Below, in pieces: positions 36,226-44,545 of a stretch of 64,000 nucleotides of DNA; positions within the stretch are counted from its first letter, which is position 1; the number at the start of each line of letters is the position of its first letter. Both the position numbers and the translations under genes were made by a program. The notes beneath the pieces were generated by a model. The model was given only the letters and a program-made list of their open reading frames with translations. It ran no database searches and had not been told where the DNA came from. The stretch lies in assembly GCA_016290215.1 (NCBI GenBank), contig JAEETH010000010.1, positions 28,697-92,696 on the forward strand, written 5' to 3'. The DNA is from Bacteroidales bacterium. Its GTDB lineage: Bacteria > Bacteroidota > Bacteroidia > Bacteroidales > F082.

Positions 36226-38030
36226 TTCATTTCCTCCCAAGCCTTTTGTATTTCGTCCATCAGCACATTGGCCTCTTGGTTCAGTTGCGCCAACTCCGCG
36301 TGAATCTCGTTCATGCGCTCGTGGAAGTCCACACCGTCGTCCTCTTGTTCGGCCACACCTACGTAGGCACCCGGCGTCAGCGAGTAGTTCTTCTCCTCAA
36401 TCTCTTGGATGGTTGCCATTTTGCAAAGGCCCAATACATCTTGATAAGTGCCATCCTCGCCAAACTTCGACACGAGCCATTCGCGCTGTCGGGCAGTTTC
36501 AAGCACGTCTTCCAGTTCGGCAATCTTTGCGTTTTGTTCGGCTTCGATGCGTTTCTTGTCCTTGCGCGGAGCATCGGCAATCAGTTGTTTCGCCTCGGCT
36601 TTCTGTTTTTGTAAGGCTTCCTCAAGGGTAGCCACAGTTTGTCCATTGAGGGCTTTGTCGTAATCAGCCACAAGCGCCTTGTATTTCTCGGTCGCGCCCC
36701 GATACAGATGCACGATGGCCTGCAAGTTGCGCAACTGCCACTCCGTCCATTCGTTCAAGGTGCGGTCGACCACGGTGTAGTAGTTGCGGGCATCGATGAA
36801 CAAAACCTTGTCGCGGATGTCGGAGTTCTTGTTGCGGTCGAAGAACCACAGCGAGCAAGGCAGCGAAAGGGTATAAAAGAAGTTGTTGCCCACGCTCGCC
36901 ATCACATCCACATCGCCCGTACGGACGAGCTTCTCGCGGATGTCGCGGTCTTTGTTCGCGCTATCGGTGGCCGAGCTAGCCATCACGAAACCTGCACGAC
37001 CATGGTCGTTGAGATAGGCATAGAAATAACTAATCCAAAGGTAGTTGGCATTGCCCACTTCCTTGGTCTTGGCGTTCACGCCAGGCAATCCGAAAGGCAA
37101 TCGGCCCGCCGCCGAAGCCGACTCGGCCTTCACCTTGTCCACATTGAAGGGCGGATTGGCCATCACATAGTCGCACTTCCCTGCGAGGTTATGGGCATCG
37201 TGGTAGAACGAGTTGGCCTCGTCGCCCGAGATAATCTTGCCGTTCAGCCCGTGTACGGCCATGTTCATCAGGCAGAGCTGGGCGTTGTATTCCACCTTCT
37301 CCTGCCCGAAGAAGGTCATCTGCGTGTTGGCGTTCATGCCGTTTTGGTTCACGAAGTCGCCCGTCTGCACAAACATACCACCGCTGCCACAGGCGGGGTC
37401 GAGCATCACGCCTTGCTTGGGTTCAAGCACATTCACCAGCATCTTCACCAACGACTTAGGCGTAAAGAACACGCCATCGTCGCTGGCCACGGCACGGGCA
37501 AACTTGGAGAGGAAATACTCGTAGATGCGCCCGATGATGTCGCCGCCCACTTCATCGATGGTCTTGTTGTTGAAGATGCGGAGCAGCTCGCGCAACAGGT
37601 CATCCGAAAACATCGTGTAGGTCTTGGGCAGCACACCCGTCAGCTGTTCGCTTTGGTCCTCCACAAGCTGCATGGCGTTGTTGACGGCCTCGCCCAACGA
37701 GTTGATGTCATGCCCGTCCTTGCTCTTCAATCCGGCAGCGACGATGTTGTCGGGCAGGTTCACCAAATAATCGAATTGGGCTTCCTTGGGGAGGAAGAGC
37801 GCACTTTTGGCAGCAAAGTCGCTGGGTTCCAGGGGCATCACACGGCCATTGCGCATGGGACGGTTTTGCAGGATTTCGGCCTCCACCATCTTATAGCGGC
37901 TGTAAGCATAGCGAAGGAAAAGCAGTGCCAACACGGGCATACAATATTGGTTGCTGGTCAGCTTACTGCCTTGTCGGAGCAGGTCCGCCGACTCCCAAAG
38001 TTCAGATTCGAGTTTTCGTATGTTGATCAT
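36222..38030 (-). CDS. hsdM: Type I restriction-modification methyltransferase subunit M
   Basis: The 602-residue protein has an N-terminal helical HsdM domain (INIRKLESELWESADLLRQG) and the N6-adenine methylase core: SAM motif MLDPACGSGGMFVQTGDFV near residue 220 and the catalytic NPPF motif in CDYVMANPPFNVDKV. The C-terminal ~150 residues are a long charged helical region for HsdS contact. It is the first gene of the RM operon and runs directly into the DUF1016 gene through an ATGA overlap. Confidence 0.96.
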   Translation of the reverse strand: MINIRKLESELWESADLLRQGSKLTSNQYCMPVLALLFLRYAYSRYKMVEAEILQNRPMRNGRVMPLEPSDFAAKSALFLPKEAQFDYLVNLPDNIVAAGLKSKDGHDINSLGEAVNNAMQLVEDQSEQLTGVLPKTYTMFSDDLLRELLRIFNNKTIDEVGGDIIGRIYEYFLSKFARAVASDDGVFFTPKSLVKMLVNVLEPKQGVMLDPACGSGGMFVQTGDFVNQNGMNANTQMTFFGQEKVEYNAQLCLMNMAVHGLNGKIISGDEANSFYHDAHNLAGKCDYVMANPPFNVDKVKAESASAAGRLPFGLPGVNAKTKEVGNANYLWISYFYAYLNDHGRAGFVMASSATDSANKDRDIREKLVRTGDVDVMASVGNNFFYTLSLPCSLWFFDRNKNSDIRDKVLFIDARNYYTVVDRTLNEWTEWQLRNLQAIVHLYRGATEKYKALVADYDKALNGQTVATLEEALQKQKAEAKQLIADAPRKDKKRIEAEQNAKIAELEDVLETARQREWLVSKFGEDGTYQDVLGLCKMATIQEIEEKNYSLTPGAYVGVAEQEDDGVDFHERMNEIHAELAQLNQEANVLMDEIQKAWEEMK

Positions 38031-38052
38031 TGTATCTGCTGGTTATAACCTA

Positions 38053-38060
38053 CAAAGATA
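38053..38060 (-). promoter_or_regulatory. Candidate -7 element of the hsd operon
   Basis: Minus-strand TATCTTTG matches TAnnTTTG and sits 23 bp before the hsdM ATG. A TTTG 17 bp farther upstream could serve as the -33 element. Confidence 0.55.
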
Positions 38061-38098
38061 CAACTTTTTTGTTTATTCAAATACCTTTATGAAAACAT

Positions 38099-38164
38099 TA
38101 ATAACAGCTAAACTACCAACTACTAACTATCAACTACAAACTACCAACTTCCAACTAAAAACCT
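38099..38164. repeat. Degenerate CTACCAACT short tandem repeat
   Basis: About seven imperfect copies of a 9-10 bp unit (ACTACCAACT, ACTATCAACT, ACTTCCAACT) fill the gap between hsdM and the TPM gene. Confidence 0.6.
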
Positions 38165-39728
38165 ACCACTTCCCCGAATATCCCCCACCGCCACTATGGC
38201 CTCCGCCGAACGAGCCACCCGATGAGTGATGGCTTGAGGAATGGCTCGAATAGCTTCTGCCACTTGAGGAACTGGAAGACGAACTGCTACTGTAGTGTAC
38301 CAGCATAGGTATTGCCAAGGTTTTCACGAAGGTCTCGCCACAGTGCTGACAGACGTAGGTCTCCTGCTTCTCACCGCTTTGGGTATAACTGGCCTCACGT
38401 GTCGTCTCCGTTTTCATCAACAAGGAAGTGAAGGCTCCGCACTTCGCGCAGGTCGAGTACTTGCTGTAGCGTTTTCCATGCTCCTTCACCACATATTCGT
38501 GTCCATTGGGGCATCGGAACGGCGTAAACTTCAAAGCCTCTAACCTTACCTCCGCCTCGTGAGTTTCCGGCAAGCGGAAAGACTTATCCTTGCTCATCAT
38601 CTCGCCACACTGCGGGCAACGGAATTCTTCGGACGCATTCATCCGTTTTTTGAGGACCAGATAGTAAATCCAGCCCAACCAAGGTGCTATCCAAATCGCA
38701 ATCTTGTTGTTCGGTCGGTCGAAAGCAGCACGGTAGACCGAATTTGGGTTAACCGAAGTTTTTGCCAAATCCTTGGCCGTCTTCAGGACGCGATGGTTAT
38801 GGCGGAAGCATATCCATGTGAGATACAATAGCAGGGTCGCCAATGCTATCCAATTGTATAGCTTGCTCTCTTCGGCATCGGGGTAACGTATGGTCGTAAA
38901 AATAACGACCATAAAGAGGATGACGAACAAAGAAAGGCCCAACATCATACCACCGAGACAGCCCTTGCCTTCCCAAGGCGAGCCCGACCAATACGTATTG
39001 AAGCCATCGACAAAGGTGACGCCGCCTTCATTATGCGAACGATAAGTGCTTGACACTGTTTTCTTTCGTTCATTTCGTTTGCGCAGCCAAAAGATAATGC
39101 CGACAAAAGGCATGGCAAACATGAACATACCAAACAACCCCAACCATAGATAGTTGCCGACGTCGTCAAAATCGTCATCAGTGCCATTGTCGGTCTGCGT
39201 TGGCAATGTGGTCTTCAGCCCCATAGGGATTTCGCCGCCATACACAGTGACAATGTCGACGATACCGGCACAAAGTCCGCCTTCGTGGTCGCCAGCGCGG
39301 AAATAAGGCACGATGGTATGGGTGAAAATTTGTTGGCACTTTGCATCAGTGAGGGTTTCCTCTGCGCCATAGCCCGTCTCAAACTCCAGCGAATGTTGGT
39401 CCTCAACGAACAACAGCAACACGCCATTGTCAGTTTCGGCATCACCAATGCCCCAATAGTTGAACAGTCCCGTGGCGAAAGGCTTAGATTCGGCATCGCC
39501 AATGGAAGCCAAGGTCACCAAGAAGACATCGGCCTTGTCGCGAATGGCACACAAGGCCGTGTTGATGCGCATTTCAGCACTGTCGGAAAGAAATCCGTCG
39601 GGGTCGGAAACATGGATGTCGTTGCCTTGCAGGCGTGTGTTGGGCACCGTCTCCACAGTCCATGCCGTTTGTGACATCACACTGAAACACAGGTGCATCA
39701 GCAGTATTATCAGACATGTTTTTCTCAT
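38163..39728 (-). CDS. TPM-domain exported protein with a Ser/Gly-rich tail
   Basis: The open frame begins at 39875, but the ATG at 39728 starts a good signal peptide (MRKTCLIILLMHLCFSVMSQ) and lies just after a -7 element. The 521-residue product has a TPM domain (residues ~30-150, e.g. GFLSDSAEMRINTALCAIRD, VLLLFVEDQHSLEFETGYGAEETL), three or four membrane segments, then two CxxC zinc-ribbon-like stretches (FRCPQCGEMM, CAKCGAF, CQHCGETF) and a tail of Ser and Gly. TPM proteins of this layout are envelope-associated; specific function is unknown. Confidence 0.85.
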   Translation of the reverse strand: MRKTCLIILLMHLCFSVMSQTAWTVETVPNTRLQGNDIHVSDPDGFLSDSAEMRINTALCAIRDKADVFLVTLASIGDAESKPFATGLFNYWGIGDAETDNGVLLLFVEDQHSLEFETGYGAEETLTDAKCQQIFTHTIVPYFRAGDHEGGLCAGIVDIVTVYGGEIPMGLKTTLPTQTDNGTDDDFDDVGNYLWLGLFGMFMFAMPFVGIIFWLRKRNERKKTVSSTYRSHNEGGVTFVDGFNTYWSGSPWEGKGCLGGMMLGLSLFVILFMVVIFTTIRYPDAEESKLYNWIALATLLLYLTWICFRHNHRVLKTAKDLAKTSVNPNSVYRAAFDRPNNKIAIWIAPWLGWIYYLVLKKRMNASEEFRCPQCGEMMSKDKSFRLPETHEAEVRLEALKFTPFRCPNGHEYVVKEHGKRYSKYSTCAKCGAFTSLLMKTETTREASYTQSGEKQETYVCQHCGETFVKTLAIPMLVHYSSSSSSSSSSGRSYSSHSSSHHSSGGSFGGGHSGGGGYSGKW

Positions 39729-39751
39729 AGTATCTTCTGGATTTGAAAGTA

Positions 39752-39759
39752 CAAACATA
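39752..39759 (-). promoter_or_regulatory. Candidate -7 element of the TPM gene
   Basis: Minus-strand TATGTTTG matches TAnnTTTG and lies 24 bp before the ATG at 39728. Confidence 0.5.
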
Positions 39760-39768
39760 GAGAAAAAT

Positions 39769-39928
39769 CTATTCCATCTCACTTTCTTTAACCTTGTTTT
39801 TCTTCCTATCATAATCCTTCCCCGACTTATGCACCTTCGACCGCCGCATACTGACCTGCTTGCTGTATTGTTCAATCTCCTTCTCGCGGTCGGCTTGGAG
39901 GAGGGATTTCAGGTTGCTGAATTATTGC
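39769..39928 (-). pseudogene. Degraded copy of the small basic protein gene
   Basis: The minus strand reads ADREKEIEQYSKQVSMRRSK followed by VHKSGKDYDRKKNKV and ends in TAG at 39769-39771. It matches the intact gene at 28869-29057. The 5' end is missing and an in-frame TAA falls just before the FSNLKSLLQ segment, so it is not a complete gene. Confidence 0.75.
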
Positions 39929-39949
39929 TTTGGGGGCTTTTGAAACGTT

Positions 39950-40081
39950 AAAAAGAAAAGCCCTTCTGGTAGGTGCATGGGCATCAACTTTGTCGACTCC
40001 ACTCACATGTACGTCTGCCGAAACCAGTGCATCCGCTGTCACAAGGTATTCAAGGTCAAGGGCATTGCCTTACGCGGTAGA
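39950..40081 (+). mobile_element. Remnant of an IS982-family transposase
   Basis: The plus strand reads KSPSGRCMGINFVDSTHMYV, then CRNQCIRCHKVFKVKG and ALRGR. The FVDST, VCRNQ and HKVF blocks match the central part of IS982 transposases, including the first catalytic Asp. No start, second Asp, Glu or terminal repeats are visible. The remnant ends directly at the stop codon of the caspase-partner gene. Confidence 0.75.
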
Positions 40082-40843
40082 TTAGTCAATCCACTCAAAA
40101 TCCTTCAAATATTCTGGTTCTTCAGGCATCTCAAATCCTGATGACTCATTTCCAGGAAGTGTGAGATCCCTCGTTGTAAAAATCGGGCCATTCAAAAACG
40201 ATTGGTTAATCGCTTTTGCTTTGAAAAGGATAGTACGGTATTCACCTTCGGGCATAATGTACTTGAAACCTATCGAAGATTCATGGCCGAAACTCAAATC
40301 GGCCTTTATCATTTCACCGACACTAATAGGACTCGGACTTTGCGCTTTCAGTTCGATGTGTGCATTCTTGCCGTTGGAAATGATGATTAGTGCTTTCTTT
40401 GTATATTCGACTTCTGTTACAACAATCCAATCCTTATCCCATTTGCTTTTCTTTTTGTCTTTGTCGTATAACTTGATGATTTGTTCGCCAAGACTGTTCT
40501 CACCAACATGGTCTTCAGCTATGCCAACGATTTTTGAGCCCTTGGTGGAAAGGTACAAAGAGTGGTCGCTGTTGAAATTCAGACTAATTTTGGCAATACT
40601 ATCCTGTCCAGCCGACAAGTCGCCTACCACTATGTCTTTTGATTTGTAAATTGGCTCAGCATCGGGTATGTCGCTTTTTACCTTTTCCGTAAAATCGATA
40701 CCGATATCATGGAGAGAGCCAACCACCTCGAATGTCTTATGATTGATTATGTTACCGAGCTTAACGGTATCGGGATCCATCATGGCGTGTTTGCCATACA
40801 ATTTGTAAAACTCTGTCGAGTAATAAATATTCAATTTTTTCAT
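40082..40843 (-). CDS. Caspase partner protein, possible divergent gasdermin
   Basis: The frame extends to 40927, but the ATG at 40843 has GGGAGGA just upstream and lies 1 bp after the caspase stop, so it is the likely start (253 residues). There is no signal peptide and no cysteine. The protein is beta-rich: IGIDFTEKVKSD near the start, DKDWIVVTEVEYTKKALIIIS, NAHIELKAQS and then SVGEMIKADLSF, IGFKYIMPEGEYRTILFKAK. The order and strand patterns resemble bacterial gasdermin pore-forming domains, followed by an acidic C-terminal tail of ~40 residues where a caspase could cut. This assignment is a hypothesis; no N-terminal palmitoylation Cys is present. An unrelated effector is equally possible. 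Confidence 0.55.
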   Translation of the reverse strand: MKKLNIYYSTEFYKLYGKHAMMDPDTVKLGNIINHKTFEVVGSLHDIGIDFTEKVKSDIPDAEPIYKSKDIVVGDLSAGQDSIAKISLNFNSDHSLYLSTKGSKIVGIAEDHVGENSLGEQIIKLYDKDKKKSKWDKDWIVVTEVEYTKKALIIISNGKNAHIELKAQSPSPISVGEMIKADLSFGHESSIGFKYIMPEGEYRTILFKAKAINQSFLNGPIFTTRDLTLPGNESSGFEMPEEPEYLKDFEWID

Positions 40844-40844
40844 T

Positions 40845-41843
40845 TTATATCCTCCCATTTTTATAAAGTTTCCAATAGTATTGGCCGATTTTTGTGAGTC
40901 GGCAACTCTTTGAAAGTATAGCGGCATAGTACATAAACCTCTTACCTTCAGGCAGTTCTTCCATAGAGGGTTCTACGAAACCAATTTTCTGCAAGTCTTG
41001 AAGCATTTGGAAATTGATGCACTTCGGATTCTTCGTTCTTGCTTCTTCTCTATTAACGTATGTGCTACAGTTATTTTCAGGGGTTAATGGATATTTGTAA
41101 TCAGCCTCGGGAAACAGTTCCAAACCCTCTTTCATCCTGGCAAGTTCCAATCGCGGGGTAACGTTTCTGATGGATTCAAAATAGGATATGTTTGTCTTAA
41201 AAATCGGGCGTTGTCCCCACAATCCCAAACTTCTGTCAATATACGCGTAAATTCCACCAACCGTTATATTACCCAAGTCGTCAGCTGCTTCTCCACTTAA
41301 AGCCTGTAACAGGAGGTCGGTAAAAATGCCGTGTGATTTCTCGGATGACTCCACCGAGTTTTGATCAGCTCTGCTTGATGTCAGTATCGTGCATCCTTCA
41401 GGCAGATATGCTACATTATCTTGTCCAACTGCAATACTACCGCTTTTGCAGCAATCCAAAATGATTATCTTGTTTTTTATGGGAGACTTGGCAACTACCT
41501 GCATAATGTCATCCATTCTTATGCCGTAATATATTGAGTCAGGGTCAATATTGTCAGGGAATACAATTCCGCCGTTGTTGTTGGCATCAATATAGCCGTG
41601 TCCCGAAAAATAGAACAATGCTGTATCAACATTCTTATCTTCAAACAATTCTTTGATTGAGTTGAATGCGATTCTGGAATTTGGACAGTCTGGAATTTGC
41701 ATAACCTCAAAATTCCTTGACTTGTCCTTGTCGTCATTGCGTTCGAGGATTTTAGCCAAAGCTTTGCAATCGTTAACGCAATAGGATAATTTGTTTGTTC
41801 CTGGATACTTATTTATTCCTATCAATAACGCCTTTTTCGCCAT
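40845..41843 (-). CDS. Caspase-like cysteine protease (peptidase C14/metacaspase)
   Basis: The 332-residue protein has a caspase p20 domain: KALLIGINKYPGTNKLSYCVNDC, the catalytic His in FYFSGHGYID (His82) and the catalytic Cys in IIILDCCKSG (Cys131-132 region), plus LTSSRADQNSVESSEKSHGIFT. Residues ~225-332 form a separate C-terminal domain, possibly a winged helix (FQMLQDLQKIGFVEP and CRLTKIGQYYWKLYK). No signal peptide; cytoplasmic. Its stop is 1 bp before the partner gene's ATG, so the two are translationally coupled. Bacterial caspases in such pairs activate effectors by cleavage in anti-phage or cell-death systems. Confidence 0.87.
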   Translation of the reverse strand: MAKKALLIGINKYPGTNKLSYCVNDCKALAKILERNDDKDKSRNFEVMQIPDCPNSRIAFNSIKELFEDKNVDTALFYFSGHGYIDANNNGGIVFPDNIDPDSIYYGIRMDDIMQVVAKSPIKNKIIILDCCKSGSIAVGQDNVAYLPEGCTILTSSRADQNSVESSEKSHGIFTDLLLQALSGEAADDLGNITVGGIYAYIDRSLGLWGQRPIFKTNISYFESIRNVTPRLELARMKEGLELFPEADYKYPLTPENNCSTYVNREEARTKNPKCINFQMLQDLQKIGFVEPSMEELPEGKRFMYYAAILSKSCRLTKIGQYYWKLYKNGRI

Positions 41844-41933
41844 AGCTATTCGTATTAATGGTCAACAAATAATTCCAAATTGAGAGCATTGTTAGTTTAA
41901 ACGAATCTTTCAATCCACCGTCTTTCGACGCAA

Positions 41934-41941
41934 CAAAGATA
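41934..41941 (-). promoter_or_regulatory. Candidate -7 element of the caspase operon
   Basis: Minus-strand TATCTTTG matches TAnnTTTG and precedes the ATG at 41843 by about 90 bp. Confidence 0.45.
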
Positions 41942-42011
41942 GGAAAAAACTACATTATCTTCCAAAAGATTTTGAGTTTTTTACTGCATCCAAATGGAGC
42001 AGATTCCTTTT

Positions 42012-42188
42012 TCACTCTAAATCTACCTTATTCACCTTGTTCCGCTTCCTGTCATAGTCTTTCTTCGACTTATGCACCTTCGACGGCCGCATACTGGCCT
42101 GCTTGCCGTATTGTTCGATTTCCTTCTCGTGGTCGGCTTTGAGGAAGGAGCTCAGGTGACTGAATTGCTTTTTGATAAAATACAGCAC
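42012..42188 (-). pseudogene. Variant or degraded third copy of the small basic protein gene
   Basis: The minus strand reads QFSHLSSFLKADHEKEIEQY, then GKQASMRPSKVHKSKKDYDR and ends in TGA at 42012-42014. The C-terminal two thirds match the intact gene at 28869-29057. The lysine-rich N-terminus is replaced (VLYFIKK), and only a GTG at 42188 could start it, so it may be silent or a short live variant. Confidence 0.65.
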
Positions 42189-42270
42189 CCTCCGTATTTC
42201 CTTAAGTCACCTGTTCCTCGAACATTGTGCATTTCTCATCAGCTGCGACGATGGCACAGCGGTCATGCTT

Positions 42271-44448
42271 TTATCTTTTAATCACCTTTTCCCAATGTGT
42301 GCCTTTTGCAGACTGTATTTCCAACAGATAACAACCACTTGGGTAGCCGCTCAAATCAAGGCTTTGCTCCTCTGAAACGGTTCTGGAAAACAGCAGTTTG
42401 CCGTTGGCATCGAAAACCTTAACCACACTTTGCGGCAAGCCTTGCATCCTGACCACTCCTTCCGTTGGGTTTGGATAAACGGACCAGGTCTTTTCGTTTT
42501 CGGAGACACCATCATAATAGTAGAAATGGGCCACCAAAGTGCGGTCGCCGTGCACTTCAAATTCGTATGTGGGGCTTTGTGAGACCTCATGTCCATCCTC
42601 TGTCCAGTTGATGAAGAAATAGTTCTCATAGGGTATCGCCTTGATATAGACCATTTCGCCGTAGGTAAAGCTCCCCGATCCATGCACTTCTCCTCCATCC
42701 TCAGGATCAGCCAACAATCGAATGTCGTAATACGCAATCTTAAAATTGGCCACCAAATGCCTGTCAGAGTCCACCACAAAGCTGAGTTCGGGCTCGTAGG
42801 AAATATCCATTCCATTTTCTGCCCAACTTGAAAACACGTAACCGAGAGCGGCCTGGGCTTCCAAGCGGCAAGTCGTACCCTCAACGTAGTTTCCTGCGCC
42901 AAAGACCTCCCCGCCTTCACGCGGCTCAATATCAACAGCAACCACATAACACGATTGGGCGAAGGTCGCGACGAGATGACGGTCGCCAGTCACCTGAAAA
43001 CTATAGTCGGATTGCGTGGAAACGACATTGCCATTCTCAGTCCAGTTGATGAAATAATAGGTGTCGTTGGGATAGGCCCTCACTGTTGCCGTTTCACCAT
43101 AATGGAATTCGCCTGTACCCATGATGAAACCACCTTCAATCGGATCAGATTCAGCAGTGATTTCGTATGTGTTTATCAAGAAGTTAGCCGTCAGACTGCG
43201 GTTGGAAGTCACGGTAAAACCATAGTCATTCTCCGTCGAGACCTCTTCCCCATCTTCCGTCCAATTGACGAAGGTATAACCCGTTGCAGCAATGGCTACC
43301 AAATGGCACGTCGAGCCTTCCATATAGTTCCCTGCACCTTCCACATAACCACCTTCTTCAGGGTCCACACGGGCTTCAACCACATAATAAGGATCGGTAA
43401 ACGAGGCCACAAGATGACGGTCGCCCGTCACCTGAAAGCTATAGTCAGGCTCCGTTGAGACCACCTCGCCATTCTCTTTCCAATCAATGAAAAGACGCGT
43501 CCCATTAGGAATGGCACTCAATGTAGCCATGCTGCCATATTCATATTGGCCTGTGCCCGTAATGGTTCCACCATCGGTAGGCTGTGATTCGGCGGTTATT
43601 TCGTAGCTGTTTATCAAGAAGTTGGCCGTCAAAAAACGATTGGCGTTCACGGTAAAAGTATAGTCGCTCTCCGTTGAGACCACCGCTCCGTTTTCAGTCC
43701 AATTCACAAAAGAATAATGCTCGTTTGGCATGGCCGAAAGGGTGCAAACATCATTCTCATAATAGGTACCCATTCCGCTAACCATTCCCGCGACTTCAGG
43801 CATGGCAACCGCATCGATGGTATACGTTGTACGTTCGAAACATGCGGTCAGCGTGCGACTTGACGTGACAGCAAAACTATATTCACTCTCCGAAGAAACC
43901 GTGACGCCGTTTTCTTTCCAATCCGTGAAACTATACCCGGCATTGGCCGTGGCCGAAACCGTACAAGACTCTCCCATCATGAAAGTGCCGCCGCCCGTCG
44001 CCGTGCCTCCCACTTCGGGCGAAGCTGCCGTCGTTATCGTATAGGAACTACCACCCGTAAAGCTAAAGATATAAGGATCACGGAGCGCACCGATGATGGC
44101 ATCCGACGAGAAGGAAATCGTTTGGTCGCAATCCAAATCAAGTTCCTGCTGGATTTCATGGTCATACAACTTAAAGGTAAAGGTGTGGCCATAAGAGCCA
44201 TAAAGGGTCAAAAATAACATGTGACGGTCTAATGACTCATAATAATTGAGCATCTGGCTGCCACGACATTCGTCACCATAGAATGCACCTAACTCCAACG
44301 AGGAGGTGGTTTGCTCGATTCCGTTGATTTCAATCACGGCAATCACATTCATATTGGTCGGGAACTGATGCGGGTTGGGGTTCCAGTGATTGGCGAACGA
44401 CGATACTCCCAACATCAAGGATAAAAGTAGAATAAAAATACGCTTCAT
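42271..44448 (-). CDS. T9SS-exported protein with seven InlB-type repeats
   Basis: The frame extends to 44565, but the ATG at 44448 starts the signal peptide (MKRIFILLLSLMLGVSSFA) and lies after a -7 element. After an N-terminal domain of about 100 residues come seven ~72-residue units of the divergent InlB B-repeat type (GGT-x-T-G-x-G, ATLSAIPN, FIDWKENG, VVSTE, YSFQVTGDRHLVA). The last ~70 residues (SVYPNPTEGVVRMQG, VFDANGKLLFSR, CYLLEIQSAKGTHWEKVIKR) are a T9SS type A sorting domain. Likely a surface-attached adhesin or binding protein. Confidence 0.9.
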   Translation of the reverse strand: MKRIFILLLSLMLGVSSFANHWNPNPHQFPTNMNVIAVIEINGIEQTTSSLELGAFYGDECRGSQMLNYYESLDRHMLFLTLYGSYGHTFTFKLYDHEIQQELDLDCDQTISFSSDAIIGALRDPYIFSFTGGSSYTITTAASPEVGGTATGGGTFMMGESCTVSATANAGYSFTDWKENGVTVSSESEYSFAVTSSRTLTACFERTTYTIDAVAMPEVAGMVSGMGTYYENDVCTLSAMPNEHYSFVNWTENGAVVSTESDYTFTVNANRFLTANFLINSYEITAESQPTDGGTITGTGQYEYGSMATLSAIPNGTRLFIDWKENGEVVSTEPDYSFQVTGDRHLVASFTDPYYVVEARVDPEEGGYVEGAGNYMEGSTCHLVAIAATGYTFVNWTEDGEEVSTENDYGFTVTSNRSLTANFLINTYEITAESDPIEGGFIMGTGEFHYGETATVRAYPNDTYYFINWTENGNVVSTQSDYSFQVTGDRHLVATFAQSCYVVAVDIEPREGGEVFGAGNYVEGTTCRLEAQAALGYVFSSWAENGMDISYEPELSFVVDSDRHLVANFKIAYYDIRLLADPEDGGEVHGSGSFTYGEMVYIKAIPYENYFFINWTEDGHEVSQSPTYEFEVHGDRTLVAHFYYYDGVSENEKTWSVYPNPTEGVVRMQGLPQSVVKVFDANGKLLFSRTVSEEQSLDLSGYPSGCYLLEIQSAKGTHWEKVIKR

Positions 44449-44472
44449 AGTAAAAGTTGTTTTTGTACGCCA

Positions 44473-44480
44473 CAAAAATA
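44473..44480 (-). promoter_or_regulatory. Candidate -7 element of the InlB-repeat gene
   Basis: Minus-strand TATTTTTG matches TAnnTTTG and is 25 bp before the ATG at 44448, divergent from the TPR gene's element. Confidence 0.5.
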
Positions 44481-44513
44481 AGTATTTTTGATATACCACT
44501 CCCCGATTTTTAT

Positions 44514-44521
44514 TACTTTTG
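44514..44521 (+). promoter_or_regulatory. Candidate -7 element of the TPR gene
   Basis: Plus-strand TACTTTTG matches TAnnTTTG; TTTG at 44487-44490 could be the -33 element, though the spacing is a little long. Confidence 0.5.
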
Positions 44522-44545
44522 CAGCGAAATAAGTGGAGGCTTATC

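Noticed and set aside
39729-39875. N-terminal extension of the TPM protein
   Set aside because: It is basic, lacks a leader and crosses the degraded small-gene copy; the ATG at 39728 gives a proper signal peptide.
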